NCBI GenBank assembly: GCA_029834535.1
Contig: JAQMWT010000011.1
Location: 1-64,000, forward strand
From: Chrysophaeum taylorii
Lineage: Eukaryota; Sar; Pelagophyceae; Pelagomonadales; Pelagomonadaceae
Reading direction: 5' to 3'
Length of the DNA stretch: 64,000 nt
A program made the position numbers and the translations under genes. How positions within the stretch are numbered: position 1 is the stretch's first letter; every line of letters begins with the position of its first letter. The notes below the pieces were generated by a model. It was given only the letters and a program-made list of their open reading frames with translations, ran no database searches and was not told the DNA's origin. Below, piece by piece: positions 50,893-61,305 of this stretch.

Positions 50893-51794
50893 AACGAGTA
50901 TGCCTCCTCCTCCTCCTCCTCCTCCTCCTCCTCCTGCTCCGGTTGTTGTTGTTGTTGTTGTTTTTCTCTTCTGAAGGCCTCGACGGCCAGAGCAATCTCC
51001 GAGAGCTCGAGTTCCCCGTCGGCATTGCGGTCAAAGGCGAAGAAGTTTCTCATCAGATAGGCTTTGAAGTCGCCGCGATCGCGCAGGCAGGCTTGGAGCT
51101 CGGCGCGCGACAGCAGCTCGTTGCGGTCGAATCCGTCGGCCAGGCGCATAATCTCCGAGGCCTCGAGCACCGGGGGTGGCAACGGCTCGCGCGCGGCGGC
51201 GGCGGTGGTGGTGGTGGTGTTTCTTCTCACGACGCGGCGCGTCCTCCTCCTGTCGAGTTCTCGTCGCATAAAAGCTCCGAGGCGTTTCGCCTCGCGTCGC
51301 GCTTCGATCAGCGCCTTCCTGACGGCCTCCGGCATCTCGAAAGCTCCAAAGACGTGCGAGGATCCCCGGACGTCCTCCTCGACACCCCTCTCCCGGAGAA
51401 TAGGCTCGTCGAGCATTGCGCGGTCGGGGACGCGCGTTGTCGGCGGGAATTCGGAGTCGAGTCTCGCGGCTCCGCGCACGACGACGCAAAACCCAGAACA
51501 GACGGCGGGCGCGCGCTTCAGGACGAACCATCCGCAGAGATCCCGCTGCGCCGCGGGCGGCAAGCACAGCCAGAATTCGGTTTCCTGGGAAATGTGCGTC
51601 TGGGACGCGACGTAGGCTCGAACTGTCTCCTTGGAATTTCCGGCCCGCAACGCGTTCATCAGGTGCCACCGCGCCGCGAAGCGGAGCGCGAGGTGCGCGG
51701 CGACCACCTTGGGCGCGGCGACCACCCCGCGCTCGGCGAGCCACTTCACCGTGTCCCGCGTCATCGCTCGGCTCGCCTCGGAGAAGAACCCCAT
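49194..51794 (-). CDS. EF-hand plus cyclic-nucleotide-binding-like protein (866 aa)
   Basis: A soluble protein starting MGFFSEASRAMTRD. An EF-hand lies near residues 245-290: DRNADGELELSE is a canonical calcium loop (D-x-N-x-D-G-x-L-x-x-x-E), preceded by a helix and a weaker partner loop (DGFDRNELLSRAEL). Next are low-complexity Gln, Glu (12) and Asp (12) runs coded by triplet repeats (50850-50960). Residues about 390-500 resemble a cNMP-binding roll (VRTVEAGASLCEEGESPEAVLVTLSGEVVVSR ... RVVAKTRSRVLWVPANALRRLL), though the phosphate-binding cassette is not clear. The rest is Arg-rich and unassigned. I infer a calcium-responsive signalling protein, possibly flagellar. ATG 51794 chosen; the frame is open 7 codons upstream without ATG. 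Confidence 0.7.
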
Positions 51795-52171
51795 AGTGTG
51801 ATTAAACAACAACACAGTATCTTTCTTTCTTCTGTAGGATTTTATTATGATTCTAGATGAAAAACTGATGGTTCACTCAGGATCATATAATATCCATATC
51901 GACGACAGCATACGACGGCGACGTAGTAGTTAGTATATATGGCCGCCTAGTTGGAGAGGGGGCGCCATTGTATTGTGTTGAGTGATGACCGGGAGGCGAG
52001 GGGGAGCACGCGCGCGTGTCAAGGTACGCATGACGATGGGTCGCAACGAGGAGGTAATAATATCCGCGGTGGTCGAGAGACAGGCAGTCCCATCGGTGGT
52101 TTATGTTCGACGCGTCGTTGTTCCTCCAAAGGCGGCAAGATCACACACCTTCTAGATTAATAGGGCGAAAA
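51795..52171. other. Intergenic, no gene seen
   Basis: AT-rich near 51800-51950 (probable promoter of the EF-hand gene), then GC-rich 3' flank of the FIST gene. Confidence 0.5.
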
Positions 52172-53611
52172 TTATGAAGAAGAGCCCTCCTTCCTAGTCG
52201 GCTGGTGCCAGTCGTGCGTGTCGTAGAGGAAAGCGAAGACCGAGGTGAAGCCGTGGAGGTGCGTGTGGACGCCGGTGGAGGTGGCGTCGCGGGGTCTCCT
52301 CGAAGAAGAAGAAGAAGAAGAAGAAGTCTTCTCGTTGTTCGATCCGCCGGGCAAGCGCGCGCCGATGGGCCCGATCTCGCCGTTGGCAAAGAAGCCGGCG
52401 AGGGGTGTATCGGGGAAGAGGTCTTTTGCGACGTTGGAGTCGTGGCCCGTGACCCCATACATCGCGTGGCCGCGGCCCGCGCAGGAGAACAGAAAGGCGG
52501 CGAACGGCGGCGCGTCGCAGCCGCGAAAGGTACGCTCGAGCGAGTAGCGTCCGAGCATCGCGTCCAAATCGTGCTTGGCGGCCTGGGCGTCGCGGACGTG
52601 GACCCGCAAGGCACGGCCGGGCTTGACGCTGTCGTCGCCGATCGCCACGGCACCATCTGGCGTCGCTCCGACGACGGTTCGAACGAGAAAGTCGTCGGAG
52701 GACGCGTCGACGGCGAGGCCGACCAAAAGCGACGACTGGAGGAGACGCGCGAGCCGAGGACTTCGCTCGGCCGCCTGGATCGCGACCTTCCGGAGTCTAT
52801 CGAGGGCGGGTTCGTCGTCCAGAGCAGCGACGAGGTTGACGCGTCCGCGAGTTATCTTCATCGTCGGTCCGACGCCTACCGCGCCTTGGGCCGTAACGGC
52901 GTGGAGCTCGAGGCGGGACCCCCGGAGTGCGACCCCCGCCACCGAGCCGCAGGGCAGGAGGTCGCCGTTGACGGCGAGGCTCGAGACCCCTGACCTCGTG
53001 GGGCAAGAGACGCCGCCGACGACGACGGCCGACGGCGCGCATTCGTCGACAAAACTCGTCGCGTCGCCGAGAGGAGATAACGGATCGCCGAACAGCAGAA
53101 AGTTCGGCGCTTCGAGGCTCCGGAAGAGCTCGGCCGTCGCGCGCCAGGCGGCCTCGTTGTAGGCGCCGCGCCTGGTACCGAGAATAAACGGCGAAGCTCC
53201 GCAGTCGGGCGGAAAATTCCCGGCCAGCAGCGCTACCGCTGCCGTGTTCTCGAGCTCGCGCCCACCGCCAATCACGCCCCCTCCCACCACGGAGATCAGC
53301 ACCTTGGGCCCGAGCTCGGACTGCGCGACCTCCACAATCTCCTTGAACGACGACTCGAACGCAGACCCCACCGTCATGACGCAGAGCTCGATGGGCTCGT
53401 CGGCGCTCCCGGCCCACTTCCGCTCGAGCTTGAGCACGGCGAGGGCCTCCTCGACGGCCTTCAACGGCTCGGCGGGGTGCGGCTGCGAGCACGTCGAGTG
53501 CCACACGACGCCGAGCCCGCTCGCGCTCACCATGACGAGAGGCAGGAGGAGGAACGGCATGAGGGTAACACTCAAAGGAACTTCGACGCGGGTTAGGATT
53601 TTCTGATTCAT
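52172..53611 (-). CDS. FIST-domain protein (479 aa), possibly secreted or anchored
   Basis: FIST domains are ligand-sensing modules found in bacterial signal proteins and eukaryotic F-box proteins. The N-terminal FIST_N part has the SFKEIVEVAQSELGPKVLISV and GGGVIGGGRELEN region (the typical G-C-S-x-x-G-like stretch), and the FIST_C part has FLFSCAGRGHAMYG, then DTPLAGFFANGEIGPIG and a terminal HLHGFTSVFAFLYD, which match the F-SC-x-GR, P-x-x-GF-x-x-GEIGP and HG-x-TS motifs. A Ser run (AGA/TCT repeat at 52304-52325) interrupts near residue 440. No F-box is seen. The first ATG (53611) overlaps the start codon of the CMC4 gene on the other strand; ATG at 53560 gives a cleaner signal peptide (MPFLLLPLVMVSASG). 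Confidence 0.85.
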   Translation of the reverse strand: MNQKILTRVEVPLSVTLMPFLLLPLVMVSASGLGVVWHSTCSQPHPAEPLKAVEEALAVLKLERKWAGSADEPIELCVMTVGSAFESSFKEIVEVAQSELGPKVLISVVGGGVIGGGRELENTAAVALLAGNFPPDCGASPFILGTRRGAYNEAAWRATAELFRSLEAPNFLLFGDPLSPLGDATSFVDECAPSAVVVGGVSCPTRSGVSSLAVNGDLLPCGSVAGVALRGSRLELHAVTAQGAVGVGPTMKITRGRVNLVAALDDEPALDRLRKVAIQAAERSPRLARLLQSSLLVGLAVDASSDDFLVRTVVGATPDGAVAIGDDSVKPGRALRVHVRDAQAAKHDLDAMLGRYSLERTFRGCDAPPFAAFLFSCAGRGHAMYGVTGHDSNVAKDLFPDTPLAGFFANGEIGPIGARLPGGSNNEKTSSSSSSSSRRPRDATSTGVHTHLHGFTSVFAFLYDTHDWHQPTRKEGSSS

Positions 53612-53816
53612 GTCGCGTCACACGGGCGCCTTCGTCTACCGCGGCGCCGGCAAGCGTCAGGAAGACGACGCACCGCCCGAGCAGCGCCTCTGCGCGAAGG
53701 AAGCCTGCGCGATCCAGCTCTGCCTCGCGCGACACAATCACAACGAAAAGTGGTGCCAGGACACGATACGAGCGTGGAAACAATGCTGCGACCGCGTCAA
53801 GCAGCACGCCGCATAA
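53610..53816 (+). CDS. CMC4: CMC4-like twin CX9C mitochondrial protein (68 aa)
   Basis: Small protein of the mitochondrial intermembrane space imported through the Mia40 disulfide relay. The core is CAKEACAIQLCLARHNHNE followed by KWCQDTIRAWKQCC: two C-x9-C pairs (LC-x9-LC and WC-x9-QC), plus the extra Cys between (KEAC) that is typical of CMC4, whose human form reads C-x4-C-x4-C in the first helix. Length 68 equals the family. The ATG at 53610-53612 shares bases with the opposite ATG of the FIST gene. There is no other possible Met. Confidence 0.93.
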   Translation: MSRHTGAFVYRGAGKRQEDDAPPEQRLCAKEACAIQLCLARHNHNEKWCQDTIRAWKQCCDRVKQHAA

Positions 53817-54090
53817 TTTATTATTTTTATAATTTAAAAAACTTTGACCTACTACTCAGTATAAAAGTCGTGCTCCGTGGTCGGCCGCCGCCCAAAAAAC
53901 AGAGTGTTATTTATTTATTAATGCCCGCCGCCGCCGAGATTCGCGTTTATAGTTCATTCCTATTCCTGTGTGGTGACATTCCATCCATCCATCCATCTTC
54001 TTTCTTTTGGCGCGGGCGCGTCGAGGACCTCCCTCTTATCAAAAAAGACAGGCCCTAACAACAATTTTGGGGAAGGAGGGAGTTCCTCAC
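53817..54090. other. AT-rich convergent spacer
   Basis: Separates the CMC4 stop from the stop of the small plastid protein. No gene. Confidence 0.5.
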
Positions 54091-54426
54091 TCAATCCTTC
54101 TTGGGAGGCGCGAGGATTGCCTGGAGTTTCTTGGTATCAGTGTTCAAGATGCCGAGCTCGCCAACCTCGGCGACAAGCTTTGTCTTTGCGGTGTCGGCAT
54201 CCATGCTCATGCCCTGGACCGCGGCGGCGACCTTGGCGTCGATCGCCGCACCGTTCGCAGACAGGAAGGCAGCGTCGAGCTGAGAGGGGTCCACGTTGAC
54301 CGTCGAGTAGTAGTCCTGCTCCCAGCCGCCGATCGACGACTGCAATCGCGTCACCGGCTGCGCGTGCGGCGCGAGAAACGCCGCGACGCCAGTGAACAGA
54401 GCGGCGACGATCCCGATGCGCATCAT
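54091..54426 (-). CDS. Small plastid-targeted protein of unknown function (111 aa)
   Basis: MMRIGIVAALFTGVAAFLAP is a signal peptide ending in a VAAF-LAP cleavage motif, the plastid-entry signal of algae with secondary red plastids; HAQPVTRLQSS would be the transit peptide. The mature part (about 80 residues) is soluble and helical: WEQDYYSTVNVDPSQLDAAF, then IDAKVAAAVQGMSMDADTAK and KLVAEVGELGILNTDTKKLQ, ending PPKKD. It has no cysteine or transmembrane segment. I do not recognise it; a lumenal or stromal photosystem- or antenna-associated protein is possible. Tandem ATG at 54426 and 54423. Confidence 0.75.
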   Translation of the reverse strand: MMRIGIVAALFTGVAAFLAPHAQPVTRLQSSIGGWEQDYYSTVNVDPSQLDAAFLSANGAAIDAKVAAAVQGMSMDADTAKTKLVAEVGELGILNTDTKKLQAILAPPKKD

Positions 54427-56192
54427 TTTTACTGTTTGCGATCAAAAGGTTCAACTGCACCCCTCGCGATACTCCCAACTCAAGGGGGGAAGGTGTGTGT
54501 GGGTCGACACTAAAAATTACCCGCTCTTCAGCTGCTCTGCTCCAGCAAAGAGGAAGGAAGGCCACCAGATTTGATTTCAAGCCGTCTAGGCGCGCGCCCC
54601 AAGGCGTGGAAGGAGCCTGGGCGGGCGGGCCCCTACGAATGACAGACAGACAGACAGCCCGGGAGATGCGGCAGCGAGAACAAACGGCTCCTAAGACGCG
54701 AGTTTTCAACAAGGCGGCGTTGGAGACAGTCGGAAAAGAACGCCAGCAGCAGCAGCAGCAGCAGCAGCAGAAAGTTTTTTTGTTCTTCGCGGAGAAGGCC
54801 TTAGCATATTAAGGAAGGAAGGAAGGGAGGAAGGAGTAGGGGCCAAGAAGTGCATGACTGACCACCCAGAGTGGATTGAGCTCATCATCGCCTGGAGACG
54901 ACGTCTCGACGATAGACTGAAGGAGCGCGTTTTGTTTGATGAAAGAGCCGCGACGCACGCTCCAACTCGGACCGGATGTTGCGAAGGAGGAGCAGGCAGG
55001 CGCCTGTGAAATGGATTGTTGAGAGCGAGCAACAAGGCCCGCGCCGCTCCAAAGGTGCGAAGAGATTGGAGTCGAAGCGCGCCATATTTTACTCCTCAAA
55101 TCGTCGACTTCTTCAGAACTGGCACGGCGGCCGCCGCAAGAAAGTCCCATTCAACAACGCCGACTACAAACTTGTGTGCGGCCATTTTTTCGCCCTCGTG
55201 GAAGAATTGTTCATAGATTTTTTCTTCGCCCGCAATTCGCGCCACCGGATCAGCACGAAGATGATCGAACAAAACAATAATCGAGGCGAAGCGTGCCTGC
55301 CGCCTTGAACTGCGACGAGATGGTCGAGGAGGACGTGCTTTACTTTGCGGGAATCAATCCACGGAGTCTCGTCGCGCCGAGCTCGAGGCGGCGGGAATTA
55401 TGGACGGCGCCGTATCGGTCGGACCTCCGCCTCGTCTCCTGAACCTCGACGAGACGTCCCAGTCTTTTTATTTTCGCGCCGACAACAACAAAGGGAATGC
55501 CAAGACCAAGTTTGGGGCCGGCAACAAGGGTGATGTCTGCTGCTGGGCTGCAGGCCTATGACTACCGCGAGTGCAAAACACTGTCATGATGTGCCGCGGG
55601 CCGCGATTGATACGCGGCATGCTTCTTCGAGGCGTGGCAGCGCTGCAAGTACGTCCGAGTCTGCGGTCTCGACAACTTCGCCGTGCAAAAAGGCGCTGGA
55701 GGATCTTGCATTTGCCGTGCCGGAAGATGATGATGAGGAGAAGGAGGAGGAGGAGAGCGGCGCCGAATTCGGGTCGCCGCCGTCGGCGACCCCAGCCACG
55801 AACCAACCAGGTACCTGAGACCCGCCCCAAAGCAGCGACCCAGACACCGACACTCCGGGAGTCATAATGCTTATTTCGATACCTCGCTCGCCATCCTTCC
55901 TCCTACGTGGTAATTTCGGGTACTGCTAGACAGAAATTATTACCCCACACCATGCCACGATTAATTAATTAATTAATTAAACACGCGAAAAACTGGGGTG
56001 CCCCAGGTCCACGACCGAAAGGAGAGTGGAAGAGCAGAGTACTCCTGAGCGCCTCACATCTCTCGCTCGTTGGTCGTCGAGTTCGGTCCACGGGACGGAC
56101 GGACGGACGGACGGACGGACGGCCCTTGCAGTAATTTTTAGTGTCGAGAAACCTGTACTCTCTCTCCTAGAAGAACAAGAAGAAGAGTGTTA
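54427..56192. other. Intergenic region with transposon relic and simple repeats
   Basis: Contains GACA repeats (54639-54657), a CAG run (54748-54772), a GGAA run (54813-54837), an AATT run (55958-55980) and an ACGG run (56094-56123). A transposase-like relic lies within (see 55080-55565). No intact gene seen. Confidence 0.5.
55080..55565 (+). pseudogene. DDE-transposase-like relic
   Basis: Assembled over two frames, the segment gives DEMVEEDVLYFAGINPRSL, SRRAELEAAGIMDGAVS and then LLNLDETSQSFYF-x-ADNNKG with GAGNKGDVCCWAAG before a stop. The N-L-D-E-T-S block followed by NNKG and GKG-like residues is characteristic of DDE-type transposase cores (first catalytic Asp in L-x-DET). The upstream part is broken by frameshifts and the downstream catalytic Asp/Glu are not found. 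Family cannot be named from this. Confidence 0.45.
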
Positions 56193-59100
56193 TTATTTTC
56201 TGCGTCTGCGTCGCTTCTGTGCATCTTTTTCCACGTCCTCATTCCGCTTGAGGTCGACCTTGCGCTTGCCCGTGCCCAGCCACTTGGCGGCCTCGGCCTG
56301 CCACCTGGCCTCGTCGTGCTTGATCTTGCCTGCCACCTCGGCGCGCACGTCTCGAATGAGATTGACGGCCGAGACGCGGCGGTCGACGATCGCTTGTTGG
56401 GCGAGGCGTTCCTCGCGGTCGAAGAAGAGGCGCTGGTCGTTCTCGTACTTGAATTTCGCCGCGTCACGGTCTTGCTGTTCCCGTCTGATCTCGTCGTCGA
56501 TCTCCTCCAGCACCTGGCGATGGCGCTCGAGGAGTTCTGTCGACGGAGCGCCGTCGTCCAAACGCGCTTGTTTCTCCTCCTCGTCGCAGCGCTTGCGACG
56601 CTCGTCGCGTTCGCGTTCGAGCTCGCGCGTTCGAAGCTCGAGCTCTCTCTGCGCATTGTCGGCCTTGTCGGCGAGTGATTTTTCGAAGGCGTCGCGCGCG
56701 GCGTCGACGGCCGCGCGTTTGTCCTTCTCGAAGGCGGCGAAGTCCGCCTCGACGCGTCGGATGCGGACGGCAGCCTCCGCCTCGAGCGTGAGTTGCGCGT
56801 TCTGGAGATCCTCGCCTTGGCGAACGATCTCCCGCCCGGCGTAGACCAGGTCGGCTCCGTAGAACCACTCGTCCTCGGGCGGCATGCGCGCGAGCGTCTT
56901 GCTGCAGTCGGCGCGGAGTTGCTTGCCTTTGTCGGCGAAGCGCCTCGCGATCGAGTCCTGGGCCGCGCGCAACCATCGTCGCGCGAGCGCGGTCGAGGCC
57001 GCGTTCAGCCGGATCACGCGCGCGGCGCCGAAGCGAGAATCGGCGGCCTCGCGGTCGTCGTCGGCGGCGGCAGCACCTTTTTGTGCTGCGCCCGCGATTT
57101 TCTGCTTGCCGCCCTGGAGCTTGCGCTCGCGCATCTTCTCCGCGTACCGCTCCATGTCGGCGCGCGCGTCGGGGCGCGGGAATACCCCGCCCAGGCGCTT
57201 GCGCGCGGCGGCGAGCCACTTGCTCAGCATGCGACCCTCGGGCGACGACCGGACGACGACGAGCGGGTCGAAGGCCACGTCTTCGTCGGATTCGTCCGAG
57301 CTGACGTCGTCGGCGCGCGTCTTGCGCTCGGCGCCCGGCGGCCGCATCCCGAGCCTCGCGATTCTATCGCGCTCGCGCGCGTCGAGGATGGCCTGGTCGA
57401 GCGTGACGAACTCGGCGTTGGCGCGGAAGTAGGCCTTCCACAGGTTGGCGTCCCTTTCGCGCGCGCCGTACGCGTCCTCGAAGCCCGCGACGAGCGCGTC
57501 GATCGCGTGCTTGTCGGGCTTGCCGTTTTTGGCGAGCGTGCAGACCAGCACGGCGCCCATCGCCTCGGTGCGACCCGTCGCGGCGCATCGGTCGGCCTTG
57601 TTTGCTTGGATGATGCCCGCGACGTGTTTCATAAACGCGCGGCGCTTCCGCGCCTTTTCGAGCCAGAGCTTGGCGATCAGCAACGACGCGCCCCGGAGCG
57701 GAGCTCGCGACCAGCGAGCCGCGCGGTTCTTTTTTTCCTGGTCGTCGTCGTCCTCGTCCGACGAGATGTCCGCGCGGTCGTTGGCCCGGCGCGCCCCTTC
57801 GCCCATCGCCACGAGCTCGGCGTAGACGTCGCGGATGTATTCGACGACGGGCCGGCCGTCGGGGCCGGGCGCCTGGAGCGATCGCGGCGTCAGGAGTTCG
57901 ACGAGATGTTGAAGAATCCAGGGCCGGTTGCGCTCGAGGAACCGGTGCCTGAATCGTTCCGAGTTGAGGGCTTGAAGTTCGAGCCTTTCCTGTTCGAGGT
58001 CGGCTTGACGACCTTCGCCGATCGCGAGCTTGACGGCGACGTCGTCGTCGACGGTGCCCTCGATCTGCTTGGTCATCCACAAGCCGCGCCACCCGAGTCG
58101 CCTGACCTTGAGGTCGGCGAGCCGGAACAGCAGCTTTGAAATCAGGTCGCCCAGGAAGCAAATAAAACAGACGACGAGCGGCATCGCCGGATCCGCCAAG
58201 GGATTGTACTTTGTTCGCAAAAAGACGGTCGTGCCCATCAAGCACAGCAAGACGGCGAAAGACGTCAGCGAGAGCACGAAATAGTACTGAGACGAAAAGC
58301 ATAATAGATCGAGCGTCTGCATGCCCTCGGCGATCGACTCGTCGAGGATCTTGCTGTTCATCATCCACCGAAAATTCCTGACCGAGAATCGGTACTTCTG
58401 GTAGCTCACGTAGTCGTACACCTTCCAGCCAAAGACGAGCTCCTGGGTATTCAAGACGAAGACGTCGGCGGCGAACAAAAATAAGGGCGTGTAGATGGCG
58501 AAGAGAAAATACTTGCTCATGAAATTTTTGATGTTGTACTTCTCCGTGATTTGAAGCTCTTCGGGAAAGTACATCATGAAGAGGTTGATGGCAGGTCCGA
58601 TCAAGATTGCGGTGACTTCCTCCGAGTAGGACGAGTACGCGTCCAAAAGCGGCTCGACGCCTTCGTTGGCGAGTTCGATCTCCTCGTTGATTCGTCGCCA
58701 TTCCAATTCCTCCTTGGCCTTTTCCTCGCGCGTCATGCGTCGCCTCGACTTGAACTTGCGCCGGAGCATCATTCTCCACCGGGGCCACAGCGTCGTGATC
58801 CACGATATGCCGGGGCCCAAATACAATCGATCGATCATCGTAACCGAGAGGTCGATCATGAACGACACGGTGAATTCGACGAAGCTTGCGGCGCCCATGG
58901 TCATTACCGACTCGACGACGCTGATCGTCGTCGTGAACGGCGCGATCATCAGCTTCTCGCAAAACGTGTCCTCCAACACCATCCCGATGCCGATGTCGGC
59001 CAAGTAAAACACCAACAGAAACATGTAGACGGCCGACCCAAAGACCTCCGAATACGAAAATTCCAACAGGACCATCAGGTAGAACATGAGCACGACCAGC

Positions 59101-61274
59101 CCAAAGGCCCAGTGGGCGCGTTTCCACGTCTTTGGGGCCCACGTCGGCGACGCCGGAAGCGGCTCGTCGTCAAAGTCGTCGTCGTCGTCAAAGTCGTCGT
59201 CGTCGTCATCAACGTCAACATCAACATCGTCGTCGTTAGTGGTTTTCATTTTCTTTTCTCGGCGGCGGCGGCGGCGGTCGTCGTCGTTTGCCGCGGGAAG
59301 ATCCCAGTTCGGGATGATCAGCTTGGCGCAGACGTACAACGCGTACAAGCCAATCGCGACGAAGCACAATCCCGACCTCCCTCTGCGCCAGAGGACCTTT
59401 TGGTCGAAGCCGGGGTCCCCGGACGCGGCCCACGAGGCAGGATAGTTCTCGAGGGCAATCAAGTCCGGCGGTTTGTCCTTGGGTTTCTCCGATGCCACCG
59501 CAGTCTTGAGGAAGATTTCCGCAAATAGTTCGATCTTCTGGTTCGAGGGGCTGAACCACTGGTACACGACGACGAGCGCGAGCGTCAACGGAACGGCGGC
59601 GAGCAAAACGCCGTAAGTCGGCGCCTCGGCGATCGCATAAAACAGAGTCGTCCCGTGGAACAACGGCGGGTGCCGGAGCCTCGTGAGGAGTCTGTTGATA
59701 CCCCAGACCACGAACCCCTCGAAGATTGTCACGACGCCGACGACGGTGTAGAACAGAAAGTACAGCACGTCGGGGAACTCGAAGTAGTTGAGGAGTTCGA
59801 ACCACCGGAGGGGCTCGTATATGACTTCAAAGTCGTAAATTTGCCGCTCGGAGACGAGCGTGTTTTGGTCGTTGTACACCGCTTCGCACTTGGGAATGTC
59901 GCCGACGTCCTCGCCGTCGTCGACGCGCGCTTCGACTTGGCATTTGTCTCGAAACTGGACTTGGGCGGCGACGATGCGCTTTTTCGAAACTGCTGTTTGA
60001 AAGTAAAAAATGCTCAAAATAATCCGAGCCGGCAACGTGCCTTTTTGACCCGAAAAGGAGCTGTCGACGACGACGGCGATCAGCTCCTTGGTCCCTCGGA
60101 GCTGGCCGACGCGGTCGTCGCGGCCCCATTTGGTGGTTGACGCGGTCGAAAATTTGCGCCTTCCTATTGGTTTGGCCGTCAGGTAGAACAAGGTCGTCCC
60201 GGGCGGCGCCTCGTACCACCGGATATACTTGGCCGATTGGTCGGTCAGTTCTTCCTCGTATTGGCATTTGAGGGCGACCCCTTTCCACGTCGTCCAACCG
60301 CCGTCGTCGCTGCTTAAATCCCCAGTCCCGGCGAGATTCGAGGTGGCGTCGTGGCACTGGTCCGCGGACGGATCCGACGCCCAGGGCGCGTACCAATAGA
60401 TGGGCTGGGTCTTGCCGCGGGCTTTGAGCGTGCAGTTCGGGTGCGTCTCCAGCAGCTTGCTTATTGACGTTTGCGAATCGAAACCTCTGCAGTTCGACAA
60501 AAACGGAAACCACGGCATTGCGATAAACGTAGAATCCGCGTAATTTTCCCAAAATTCGGACGGTGTGATTTTCTGCCCTTCGGCGTCGACCGACGCGTCG
60601 AGAAAACTGTCCGCGACGCCGTACAGGCCGTCGAACGCGTCGTCGTCAACGGGATACACTGTTTCAGCGACCCTCCGATCACTACTATCATCCGACGACG
60701 ACATCACTTCCTCCTCCGTCGCGTTCAGCCGGAGCGCCGCGCGCTTGACGAACCCGTACGTCCCGAGGGGCTGCAGCCGCGCGAGCGGATTGCCGCGCCG
60801 CGTCGGGCAGCTGTCGGGGTTCGCCGATCGACAATCTGGATCAGAAATCTCGATGTCCGACGGCCGATTTATCACGAGCTTTTCTTCGAGAAAGGGAGCG
60901 GGCGACGCCCGCGAGGTCGTCAGCGGCATGTTCAACGGCATCGCGATCCCGGCATCCTCGATTTGCGACTCGGTGAGCACGGCGAGAAACGACTTGGGGG
61001 CAGGGTCTGCGCGCGACGGCCTGTGCACCAGCAAGTCCCCCTTGTCGTAGAGCTCCTCGAACTCCCTGTAGTGGAGTCCGTTCAAAAGCTCCCACGTCAC
61101 CGTCAAATCCAGCCCCCGGACGGCCGTGAACGACGTCTGCACCAGGACGTGCATGTTGTCGGGGAACCCGGGATTCGCGGTTTTCTTCCGGAAGAAGCGC
61201 GGTAATCTCCGCGCCTCGCACTCGCAGCATCCGGCTTGCTCGATGGCGTTCCCAAAGTCGTGAGACCCCAACCA

Positions 61275-61305
<31 letters not shown>

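Noticed and set aside
49569-51860. 763-codon plus-strand frame opposite the EF-hand gene
   Set aside because: Arg/Gly-rich with no domains; the minus strand has an EF-hand loop and cNMP-like roll.
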